Positions 56,914 to 64,000 of a DNA stretch of 64,000 nt are shown here, piece after piece (position 1 is the first letter of the stretch; every line of letters starts with the position of its first letter). The notes under the pieces are model-generated. The model searched no databases, was not told where the DNA came from, and saw only the letters and a program-made list of their open reading frames with translations. The stretch comes from Planctomycetota bacterium (GTDB lineage: Bacteria > Planctomycetota > UBA1135 > JADKAF01), in the NCBI GenBank assembly GCA_016719295.1, contig JADKAF010000001.1:3348001-3412000 (forward strand). The letters are read 5' to 3'. The position numbers were made by a program, and so were the translations under genes.

Positions 56914-59900
56914 ATGCATCGCCGCTTCCACGGCACGCTTCGTACGCTCCGCGCTCTGCCCGCACTCGCCGCTCTCGGCTTCGCGCCGGCGCTCCATGGG
57001 CAAGGCACCCCGATCGGCTTCCTGGAGGAGTTCGCGCTCGCGGCCGACCGCGCCGCGACGCTGGCGAAGCTGATCCCCGGAACCGAGGAGCACTTCTATT
57101 ACTCCTGCCTCGCGGCCGAGCATCGACGCGCCTTCCCCGAGCAGCAGCAGCTCCTCGCGACGTGGATCGAGCGCTTCGGACGCACGGAGCGCGTGATGGA
57201 GATCGAGAACCGCCGCGCGTTCCTGCTCTGGAAGCAGGACCCGGCCGGCACGAGCGAGCACCTCCGCCAGCGCCTCGGCCTCGACTTCCAGCATCGGCGC
57301 GAGACGCGCGGCGTCGATCCGCAGCTCCCGATGACTCTCGATCCCAAGCTCATCGCGCGCGAGACGCTGAGCGCTCGTGCGCTACAGAGCCATCCCGGGA
57401 CCCTCGACGGCTTCCACGACTCCGCACTCCGTTCCCTCGCCGCGACGAAGCTCGACGACTCCCAGCTCGGCAGCTTGCTGCAGCGCCTGCGGACACCCGA
57501 CGTGCCGAACCTGCCCGCGCTCATCGTGCGGGAGCTGAAGCTCCCGCGCGCGGGGAGCTTCGGCTCACGACCCATCCACCGCCAGCTCTATCAAGAGCAG
57601 CTCGACGCCTGCGCGCAAGCGCTGCCTTCGCTGCTCGACGATCCGCAGTGGATCGCCACCTATCTCCTGCGACTCCGCCCGGGCCGCGACAGCGCGTGGC
57701 GCCGAGATCCCGTCGCTCGCGAGGCGTATCTCGTGCAGCTCGAGGCGTTCGCGCAGCGCCTCTCCCCCGCGCAGAACTCGCTGAAGGCGAACATCCTCCA
57801 CTACCGCCTGGAGCACGATCTCGCGCTCGGCAAGCCCGACGAGGCGCGCTTCCAGAGCTACCTCCGCTTGCCGCGCCGCGGCGGCTGGGCGAGCCCGCGC
57901 CTCGCCGAGCGCGTTACGCGCGCGCAGGAGCTCGTCGACACGAGCGCGAGCTTCGGCACGGGCTTCGGCGCCATCGAGAACGACGAGCCGCTGGTGCGCG
58001 CCTACTGCGAGCGCTTCTTCATCGATGCGGCGTCCTACGACGCGTACGCCGAGCTCCTCGACGGCGACTGGGTTCGGCGCGTCTTCGCCGAGACGAAGAT
58101 CCTCCACGGCGTCGGCGACATGCAGCGCTGGTATGCCCTGCTCAATGACCCCGGCTACTACGAGCAGCTCCGCGACCGCGTCGAGATCCGCTTCGCGCCC
58201 ACGGTGAAGGAGCACTACGGCGTAGACGAGCCCGTCTCGTTCGACGTCGAGCTCAAGAACGCCGGCACCTTGCTGGTGAAGGTCTTCGAGATCCACACGC
58301 TGAACTTCCACCGCGAGCAGCAGCGCGAGATCGACGGGACGATCGACCTGGACGGCTTCGTGGCCAACGAGGAGCGAACGCTCACGACCGAGGCGAACCC
58401 GCTGCGCCGCACGACCCAGCACCTGGAGTTCCCGGGTCTCAATCGCCGCGGCACCTGGGTGATCGAGCTCATCGGCAACGGTCTCTCGAGCCGCGCCTTG
58501 ATCGAGAAGGGTCGCCTCGCCTACGTGCAACGCCCGAGCTCCGCGGGCCAGCTCGTGCGCGTGCTCGACGAAGAAGGGCAGCACTTGAAGGACGCGGCGC
58601 TGGTGATCGGCGGCCGCGAGCTCACGCCCGACCCGAACGGCGAGATCCTCCTGCCGTGGTCGACCGCGGCGGGCCAGAAGTCGATCGTCCTGCGCCATGG
58701 CGAGTTCTCGACGCTGGAGCAGATCGGGCACGCGAGCGAGGGCTATGCGCTAGAGGTCGCGATCCACGTCGAGCGCGAGTCCCTGCTCCCCGGCCGGAAG
58801 GCCCCGATCGTCGTGCGCCCGCGCTTACTGGCGGGAGGTGCGGCGATCCCGGTCGGCTTGCTCGAAGACGCACGCCTCACGATCACCGCCCTCGATCACG
58901 ACGGCATCTCGACGAGCCTCGACGTCCCCGGCTTCAAGCTGGACGACGCGCGCGAGTCGGTGCACGAGATCCAGGTGCCCGAGAACCTCTCGAGCCTCGA
59001 AGTGACCTTGAGCGGACGCATCGCGAGCCTGACCGGCGGAGCGAGCGTCGAGCTCAGCACGCGGGCGCGCCGCTTCGCGCTGAACGGCATCGATGTCACA
59101 CCGGCGACTCACACGGCCCTCCTCGGCCGCACCGCCGAAGGCTACGTGCTCGATCTGCTCGGCAAGGACGGCGAGCCGAAGGCCGACCGCGCGGTGACGG
59201 TGCTGCTTCGCCCGCGCGAGTTCCGCGACGAAGTGCACGTCACGCTGCGCACGAACGAGCGCGGCCGCATCTCGCTCGGCGCGCTCGACGGCATCGCCGC
59301 GCTCAGCACCAGCGAGCACGCGGCGCAGAGCCTCTGGTGGCAGCTCCAAGACGGCGGCGAAGCGCTGCCGACGCGCCTTCACGGCGTGGAAGGCGAGACG
59401 CTCCGCCTACCGTGGCCGCTCCGCTACGGCGCGCTTTCGCGCGCGAACGCGGGCCTCTCCCTCGAGATCGAGGGTTATCCGCAGCGCGACCTCTTCGGCA
59501 GCCTCGCCGTGAACGAGGGCTTCCTCGAGCTCCGCGGCCTCGCGGCCGGCGACTACGCGCTGCGCCTCGGCGACGTCGATCACTCGATCGACGTGCAGAT
59601 CACGCGCGGCCCGCGTTCTGGCGGCTGGGCGCACGGCACGGAGCGCCGCTTGGAGCTCCTCGCGCGGCCCCTGCTCCAGGTGAGCGGCATCGAGAGCGCG
59701 GGCGAAGAGCTGCGCATTCGGCTCGCCAACGCCAGTGACGACACGCGCGTGCACGTCGTCGCGACGCGCTATCTCCCGCCCGACGGCCTCTTCGACGATC
59801 TGCGCCTCTGGTCACGCCGCACGCTCGACGTGAGCTGGCTCGACCACGCGCTCTCTTCGTATCAGTCGGGCCGCGCGATCGGCGACGAGTACCGCTACAT

Positions 59901-62900
59901 CCTCGATCGGCGCTTCGCGACGAAGTACCCGGGCAACATGCTGCGACGCGCGGGTCTGCTGCTGAATCCCTGGGCGCTCGACGAGGAAGAGACCGAGCTC
60001 GGCGGCGAGGGCGCCAGCGGTGGCGGGAGAGGCGGCAAGCGCGGCGGAAGAGCCGGCGGCGGTCCCGCCCCGGCGACAGCGCGCCCGGGTGCCTCGAGCG
60101 GCGCGCCCGGCCTCTTCGCAAACCTCGCGTTCCTGCCCGCGCCGACGCCGATCCTCACGAATCTGCGCCCGAACGCGGAAGGCGTCGTGGTCATCCCGCG
60201 CAACGCACTCGGCGCCGGTCAGCACGTGCAGGTGCTCGCTCTCGACACGCAGACCGAGATCTACACCTCGCTGGCGTTGCCCGAGCAGACGCTGCAGCCG
60301 AAACCGCAGCAGCTCGCGCGCGCGCTCGATGCACAGCAGCAGCTCGCCGAGCAGCAGAAGATCGAGTACTTGGCCGGAGACAGCAGTGCTTTGATCCCCG
60401 ATCGGCGCGTCTCCAAGCTGGCGACCTACGGCTCGCTCGCCGAGGTGCATCGCCTCTACCGCACGCTCTCGGGCGACGAGGAGCTCGCGCGCTTCGCGTT
60501 CCTGCTGCGCTGGAACGATCTCAAGCCCGAGGAGAAGCTCGTGCGCTACGCCGAGCACGCCTGCCACGAGCTGCACTTCTTCCTCTACCGCAAGGACCGC
60601 GCGTTCTTCGATGCGGTGGTCAAGCCCTACCTCGCGAACAAGGCCGCGAAGACCTTCCTCGACGAGTGGCTGCTCGGCGCGGATCTCTCGCGCTACCTCG
60701 AGAGCTACGCCTTCGCGCGCTTGAACACGGTCGAGCGGATCCTGCTGGCGCAGCGCTTCCCCGCGGAGCGCGAGAGCATCGCGCGCGCGCTGCGCGAGAC
60801 GCTCGAGCTGAACCCGCCCGATCCCGAGCGCGAGAGCTTCCTCTTCCGCGGCGCGCTGCAAGGCGATGCGCTGAGCCGCGACGCGGGTCTCCTGGAGCTC
60901 GCCGAGGGCGAGGAGATGGAGAAGAAGCTCGCGGAAGGCGGCGTGGAGAACCTGCGGGCAGCCCGCGAGCTCGCTCCCGGCGGTCCAGTGACGCCCTCCG
61001 GCAGGGCGCCGTCGCGCTCTGAGGCCGCCGCAGCGCCAGAGCCGGCGCAGGACGCCGCACCCGCCGAAGAGATGCAGGACTCGAAGGCGGACAAGAACGC
61101 CGACGATCGCCTCTCGCTCGGCGTCGAGCTCGAGCGGAGGAAGGCCGTGCGCCAGCTCTACCGCGCCCCTGAGACGACGAAGCGCTACGTGGAGTCGAAC
61201 TACTGGAAGCGGCCCATCGAGGAGCAAGTCGCCTCGCTCATCGCGCCGAACGCCTTCTGGCTCGACTACGCGCAGGCCGCGGAGGCTTCGCCCTTCGTCT
61301 CGCCGCACTTCGCGAAGGCGAGCACCTGCTTCGCCGAGATGCTGCTCGCCCTCGCCGTGCTCGATCTCCCCCTGCAAGCGGAGAAGCCCGAGATGGCGGT
61401 CGATGGCATCCAGCTCACGGTGCGCGCGAAGACGCCGATCCTGCTCGTGCGCCAGGAGATCGCGCAGGCGAACCTGCCCATCGTGAGCCCCGCAACGATC
61501 CTCGTGAGCCAGAACTTCTTCCGGCTCGACGATCGCACCCGCTACGAGGGGAACGAGCAACGCGACAACTACATCACGCAGGAGTTCCTGAGCGATGTCG
61601 CGTACGGCGCTCAGATCGTGGTGACGAACCCGACCTCCTCGCCGCGGAAGCTCACGCTCCTGCTCCAGATCCCCGCGGGTGCGCTGCCGGTGAGCCGCGG
61701 CTTCTTCACGCGCGGCAGGAACGTGGCCCTCGGTCCCTACGCCACGCAGTCGATCGAGTACGCGTTCTACTTCCCCGGCGTCGGCGATCGCGCGCACTAC
61801 CCGGTGCACGTCTCGCTCGACGGCGCCTTCGTCGCGGCGGCGAGCGCGTTCACGTTCCACGTCGTCGCGGAGCCCACGGCGATCGACACGGGCTCGTGGG
61901 CGCACGTCTCGCAGAACGGCACCAGCGCGGAAGTGCTGGCCTATCTCGGCACGGCGAACCTCCAGCGCCTCGATCTCGCGAAGATCGCCTGGCGCTGCTC
62001 GGAGCGCGGCTTCTACGACGCCGTGCTCCAAGCGCTGCGCGCGCGGAAGCACTTCGACGGCACGCTCTGGTCGTACGCGGTGCTGCACCGCGACGAGGCA
62101 GGGCTCCGCGAGTTCTTGCTCCGCGCCGAAGGCCTGATCGCGAGCTCGGGCAGCGCGCTCGAGAGCGAGCTGCTGACGATCGATCCCACCGAGCGGCGCA
62201 GCTACCAGATCGTCGAGTTCGAGCCGCTGGTGAACGCGCGCGCGCACCGCTTCGGCCGCGAGCGCACGATCCTGAACGAAGGCGTCGCCCGGCAGTATCT
62301 CTCGCTGCTCGACATCCTCGCGCATCGGCCGGCGCTCCGCGACGTGGAGCGCCTGGAGGTGGTCTACCACCTGCTGCTCCAAGACCGCGTCGAAGAAGCG
62401 CTCGCCCACTTCGCCAAGGTCGATGCGGCGCGGCTCGCGACGAAGCTCCAGCACGACTATCTGCGCGCGTACCTCGCGTTCACCACGGGCGACGCCGCGA
62501 CGGCCCGCAGCGTGGCGACGACGCACAAGGAGCACCCGGTCGAGCGCTGGCGCTCCCTCTTCGGCGAGGTGCTGAAGCAGCTCGACGAAGCCGAAGGCAA
62601 GGTCGCCGCCGCGGGCGAGAGCGAAGATCGCGTCCGCCAGCAGACCGATCTCGCCGAGCGCGAGCCCTCGCTCGAGCTCGCGGTCGAAGGGCCGCAGCTC
62701 CGCGTCCGGTACAAGAACGTGGCCCGGGCGCAGCTCAGCTTCTTCGCCATGGATGTCGAGCTGCTCTTCTCGACGCGGCCCTTCGTCGACCAGGCAACGG
62801 GCTCCTTCGCCTACGTGAAGCCGAACCAGAGCCGCGCGCTCGAGCTGCCCGCGGGCCAGAGCGAGCAGCTCCTCGAGCTGCCCGCGGAGTTCCGCGCGAA

Positions 62901-63237
62901 GAACGTCTGGATCGAGCTCGCCGGCGGCGGCCTCGTCCGGCGCACGCCGTTCTACGCGAACTCGCTCGCCGTACGCTGGATCGAGAGCTACGGCCAAGTG
63001 CAGGTCAGCGACGCGGCCTCGAAGCAGCCGCTGCCCAAGGTCTACGTGAAGGTCTACGCGAAGGAGCCGGGAGGCAAGGTGCGCTTCCACAAGGACGGCT
63101 ACACGGATCTCCGCGGCCGCTTCGACTACGCGTCCATCTCCGGCGAGGGCGCGACGAACGTCGAGCGCTACGCGGTGCTCGTGCTCTCCGACACGCAGGG
63201 CGCGGTGATCCGCGAGCTGACACCGCCCGCGCGCTGA
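56914..63237 (+). CDS. Giant secreted protein, copy 3 of 3 (2,107 aa)
   Basis: The start has AGGA 6 nt upstream and gives a signal peptide (MHRRFHGTLRTLRAL...ALHGQG). The same domain order as copies 1 and 2 is found, with HACHELH from residue 1215 and almost identical C-terminal 200 residues. The linkers are again different: a Gly/Arg-rich one (GGGRGGKRGGRAGGG) near 1030-1065 and an Ala/Glu/Pro-rich one near 1330-1400. The spacer to copy 2 (68 nt) resembles the spacer between copies 1 and 2, including TTCGTCCCGCCG. A strong hairpin starts 21 nt after the stop, so this appears to be the last gene of the operon. Function unknown. Confidence 0.9.
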   Translation: MHRRFHGTLRTLRALPALAALGFAPALHGQGTPIGFLEEFALAADRAATLAKLIPGTEEHFYYSCLAAEHRRAFPEQQQLLATWIERFGRTERVMEIENRRAFLLWKQDPAGTSEHLRQRLGLDFQHRRETRGVDPQLPMTLDPKLIARETLSARALQSHPGTLDGFHDSALRSLAATKLDDSQLGSLLQRLRTPDVPNLPALIVRELKLPRAGSFGSRPIHRQLYQEQLDACAQALPSLLDDPQWIATYLLRLRPGRDSAWRRDPVAREAYLVQLEAFAQRLSPAQNSLKANILHYRLEHDLALGKPDEARFQSYLRLPRRGGWASPRLAERVTRAQELVDTSASFGTGFGAIENDEPLVRAYCERFFIDAASYDAYAELLDGDWVRRVFAETKILHGVGDMQRWYALLNDPGYYEQLRDRVEIRFAPTVKEHYGVDEPVSFDVELKNAGTLLVKVFEIHTLNFHREQQREIDGTIDLDGFVANEERTLTTEANPLRRTTQHLEFPGLNRRGTWVIELIGNGLSSRALIEKGRLAYVQRPSSAGQLVRVLDEEGQHLKDAALVIGGRELTPDPNGEILLPWSTAAGQKSIVLRHGEFSTLEQIGHASEGYALEVAIHVERESLLPGRKAPIVVRPRLLAGGAAIPVGLLEDARLTITALDHDGISTSLDVPGFKLDDARESVHEIQVPENLSSLEVTLSGRIASLTGGASVELSTRARRFALNGIDVTPATHTALLGRTAEGYVLDLLGKDGEPKADRAVTVLLRPREFRDEVHVTLRTNERGRISLGALDGIAALSTSEHAAQSLWWQLQDGGEALPTRLHGVEGETLRLPWPLRYGALSRANAGLSLEIEGYPQRDLFGSLAVNEGFLELRGLAAGDYALRLGDVDHSIDVQITRGPRSGGWAHGTERRLELLARPLLQVSGIESAGEELRIRLANASDDTRVHVVATRYLPPDGLFDDLRLWSRRTLDVSWLDHALSSYQSGRAIGDEYRYILDRRFATKYPGNMLRRAGLLLNPWALDEEETELGGEGASGGGRGGKRGGRAGGGPAPATARPGASSGAPGLFANLAFLPAPTPILTNLRPNAEGVVVIPRNALGAGQHVQVLALDTQTEIYTSLALPEQTLQPKPQQLARALDAQQQLAEQQKIEYLAGDSSALIPDRRVSKLATYGSLAEVHRLYRTLSGDEELARFAFLLRWNDLKPEEKLVRYAEHACHELHFFLYRKDRAFFDAVVKPYLANKAAKTFLDEWLLGADLSRYLESYAFARLNTVERILLAQRFPAERESIARALRETLELNPPDPERESFLFRGALQGDALSRDAGLLELAEGEEMEKKLAEGGVENLRAARELAPGGPVTPSGRAPSRSEAAAAPEPAQDAAPAEEMQDSKADKNADDRLSLGVELERRKAVRQLYRAPETTKRYVESNYWKRPIEEQVASLIAPNAFWLDYAQAAEASPFVSPHFAKASTCFAEMLLALAVLDLPLQAEKPEMAVDGIQLTVRAKTPILLVRQEIAQANLPIVSPATILVSQNFFRLDDRTRYEGNEQRDNYITQEFLSDVAYGAQIVVTNPTSSPRKLTLLLQIPAGALPVSRGFFTRGRNVALGPYATQSIEYAFYFPGVGDRAHYPVHVSLDGAFVAAASAFTFHVVAEPTAIDTGSWAHVSQNGTSAEVLAYLGTANLQRLDLAKIAWRCSERGFYDAVLQALRARKHFDGTLWSYAVLHRDEAGLREFLLRAEGLIASSGSALESELLTIDPTERRSYQIVEFEPLVNARAHRFGRERTILNEGVARQYLSLLDILAHRPALRDVERLEVVYHLLLQDRVEEALAHFAKVDAARLATKLQHDYLRAYLAFTTGDAATARSVATTHKEHPVERWRSLFGEVLKQLDEAEGKVAAAGESEDRVRQQTDLAEREPSLELAVEGPQLRVRYKNVARAQLSFFAMDVELLFSTRPFVDQATGSFAYVKPNQSRALELPAGQSEQLLELPAEFRAKNVWIELAGGGLVRRTPFYANSLAVRWIESYGQVQVSDAASKQPLPKVYVKVYAKEPGGKVRFHKDGYTDLRGRFDYASISGEGATNVERYAVLVLSDTQGAVIRELTPPAR

Positions 63238-63257
63238 TCCGCGGAAGAGCGAGCTCG

Positions 63258-63285
63258 AGGGGAGGCGGCCTGCGCCGCCTCCCCT
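63258..63285 (+). terminator. Strong hairpin ending the giant-protein operon
   Basis: A perfect 12-bp stem (63258-63269 with 63274-63285; core GGGGAGGCGGC) has a 4-nt loop. It begins 21 nt after the stop codon of the third giant gene. There is no T-run, but stem strength and place fit a terminator in a GC-rich genome. Confidence 0.7.
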
Positions 63286-63340
63286 GCGCCGATCCGAGGC
63301 TTGCGCGGCGGCGATCCGACGGCAACCTAGTCGCCATCGC

Positions 63341-64000
63341 ATGGCTGCTTCCTCCCGTTCCGCCGTCGCCGCGCTGCTGCTCAGCGCGGCGTTCTCCGCT
63401 CCGCTCGCCGCGCAGAAGCCCGCCGAGCACGTGCAGTGGCCCTGGGGCGTCGGCGCCGAAGCCGGCAGCTTCGCGCGCCGCGACCTCTTCAACTTGGGCC
63501 CGCTCGGCGCGAAGGCCTGGGACGCCGATCGCGAGGAGCCCGCGCTCGAGCGGCAGAGCGGTCAGCGCCGCTTCGAGAGCTCCGGCGAGAAGGGTGGCGA
63601 CGATGGCCCGAAGCGCTTGGTCGTCCGGGCGCTCTTCGGCGGCGGTCCGGCGCAGAAGGCGGGGCTCGCCCTCGACGACGTGATCGTCGGCGTCGACGGC
63701 CAGCGCTTCGATCCCGGCTGCTTCGCGCCGCTCGCGCGCGCGATCCAGAGAGCCGAATCCGCGGACGGCAAGCTCACTCTGCTCGTCGAGCGCGCCGAGA
63801 AGCCGCTCGAGCTCGCGCTGAAGCTGAAGAAGCAGGGCCCGCACGCGATCGCGCCCGAGACGGGCAAGATGCGCCAGCAGCTCCTCGACGACGCTCTGGC
63901 GTGGCTCGCCGAGCGCCAGGTCGGCGGCGGCTATCCCGAGACCTTGGGCGGCAAGAACGGCGCCGTCGTGCAGACCTGCCTCGCGGGCCTGGCCTGGATC
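63341..64000 (+). CDS. Secreted PDZ protein, DUF6288-like, C-terminus beyond window edge
   Basis: The frame is open to the window end (220 codons). A signal peptide (MAASSRSAVAALLLSAAFSA, cut near LAAQK) is followed by FNLGPLGAKAWDAD, comparable to the NLG.TG.RGW opening of DUF6288 proteins. A PDZ-like domain spans about 80-165: LVVRALFGGGPAQKAGLALD, DVIVGVDGQRF and LTLLVERAEKPLELALKL. After that, DALAWLAERQVGGGYPETLG begins what is probably the alpha-alpha toroid repeat region. Such proteins are common in planctomycetes and have no established role. It is 103 nt after the giant-protein operon, behind its terminator. Confidence 0.85.
   Translation, partial: MAASSRSAVAALLLSAAFSAPLAAQKPAEHVQWPWGVGAEAGSFARRDLFNLGPLGAKAWDADREEPALERQSGQRRFESSGEKGGDDGPKRLVVRALFGGGPAQKAGLALDDVIVGVDGQRFDPGCFAPLARAIQRAESADGKLTLLVERAEKPLELALKLKKQGPHAIAPETGKMRQQLLDDALAWLAERQVGGGYPETLGGKNGAVVQTCLAGLAWI

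Noticed and set aside
59812..63492. Long minus-strand open frame (1,226 codons) opposite giant copy 3
   Set aside because: It is antisense to a gene with signal peptide, ribosome-binding site and two close paralogues. The translation is repetitive and charged without recognisable domains. Similar antisense frames over the kinases (13570-15492, 20340-23183) and the TPR-redoxin gene (24684-26384) were rejected for the same reason.

Overview
The window is GC-rich (about 65-70 percent by eye), almost fully coding, and looks like chromosome of a planctomycete (Planctomycetota). The main reasons are sigma factors of the TIGR02999 type sitting directly beside giant transmembrane Ser/Thr kinases with WD40-like or TPR sensor parts, many secreted FG-GAP, PKD and LamG proteins, and a DUF6288-like PDZ protein. 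This is inferred from protein families, because no rRNA or other taxonomic marker is present. I found no tRNA, rRNA, CRISPR array or intact insertion sequence.

Layout. (1) 1-12540, minus strand: five tandem paralogous secreted FG-GAP propeller proteins, the last one cut by the window edge; two junctions have only 3-nt gaps. (2) 12830-24158: a signalling block with an ECF sigma factor overlapping a Ser/Thr kinase, a second kinase preceded by a 31-codon scar of a duplicated sigma gene, then a divergent sigma factor / TPR-kinase pair. (3) 24489-27780, plus strand: a secreted TPR-redoxin protein, a fluoride channel (CrcB) and a small secreted protein. (4) 27794-39284, minus strand: LamG protein, DUF3817 membrane protein, a beta-propeller protein, a C45-like Ntn hydrolase, an M14 carboxypeptidase, a PKD/LamG protein and NAD(P)HX epimerase. 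The PKD gene lies between two 306-bp direct repeats, each carrying a piece of the neighbouring nnrE and carboxypeptidase genes. (5) 39727-41727: an accessory spot with a decayed DUF4143 ATPase and a DUF433/DUF5615 toxin-antitoxin-like pair. (6) 41849-43989: a multi-membrane-span glycosyltransferase-like protein and a lipoprotein. (7) 44142-63237: three giant (about 2,100 aa) tandem secreted paralogues, apparently one 19-kb operon ending in a strong hairpin at 63258-63285. (8) 63341-64000: start of a DUF6288-like protein.

Two themes recur. Tandem duplication built this region: FG-GAP genes, kinases, giant proteins and the PKD insertion all show it. Most large products are exported. At least seven exported proteins end in a similar Gly/Cys/Leu-rich module of about 120 residues that I cannot assign to a named domain. 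The least explained element is the triplicated giant-protein operon; its middle part resembles macroglobulin (MG) domains, but I see no thioester motif.
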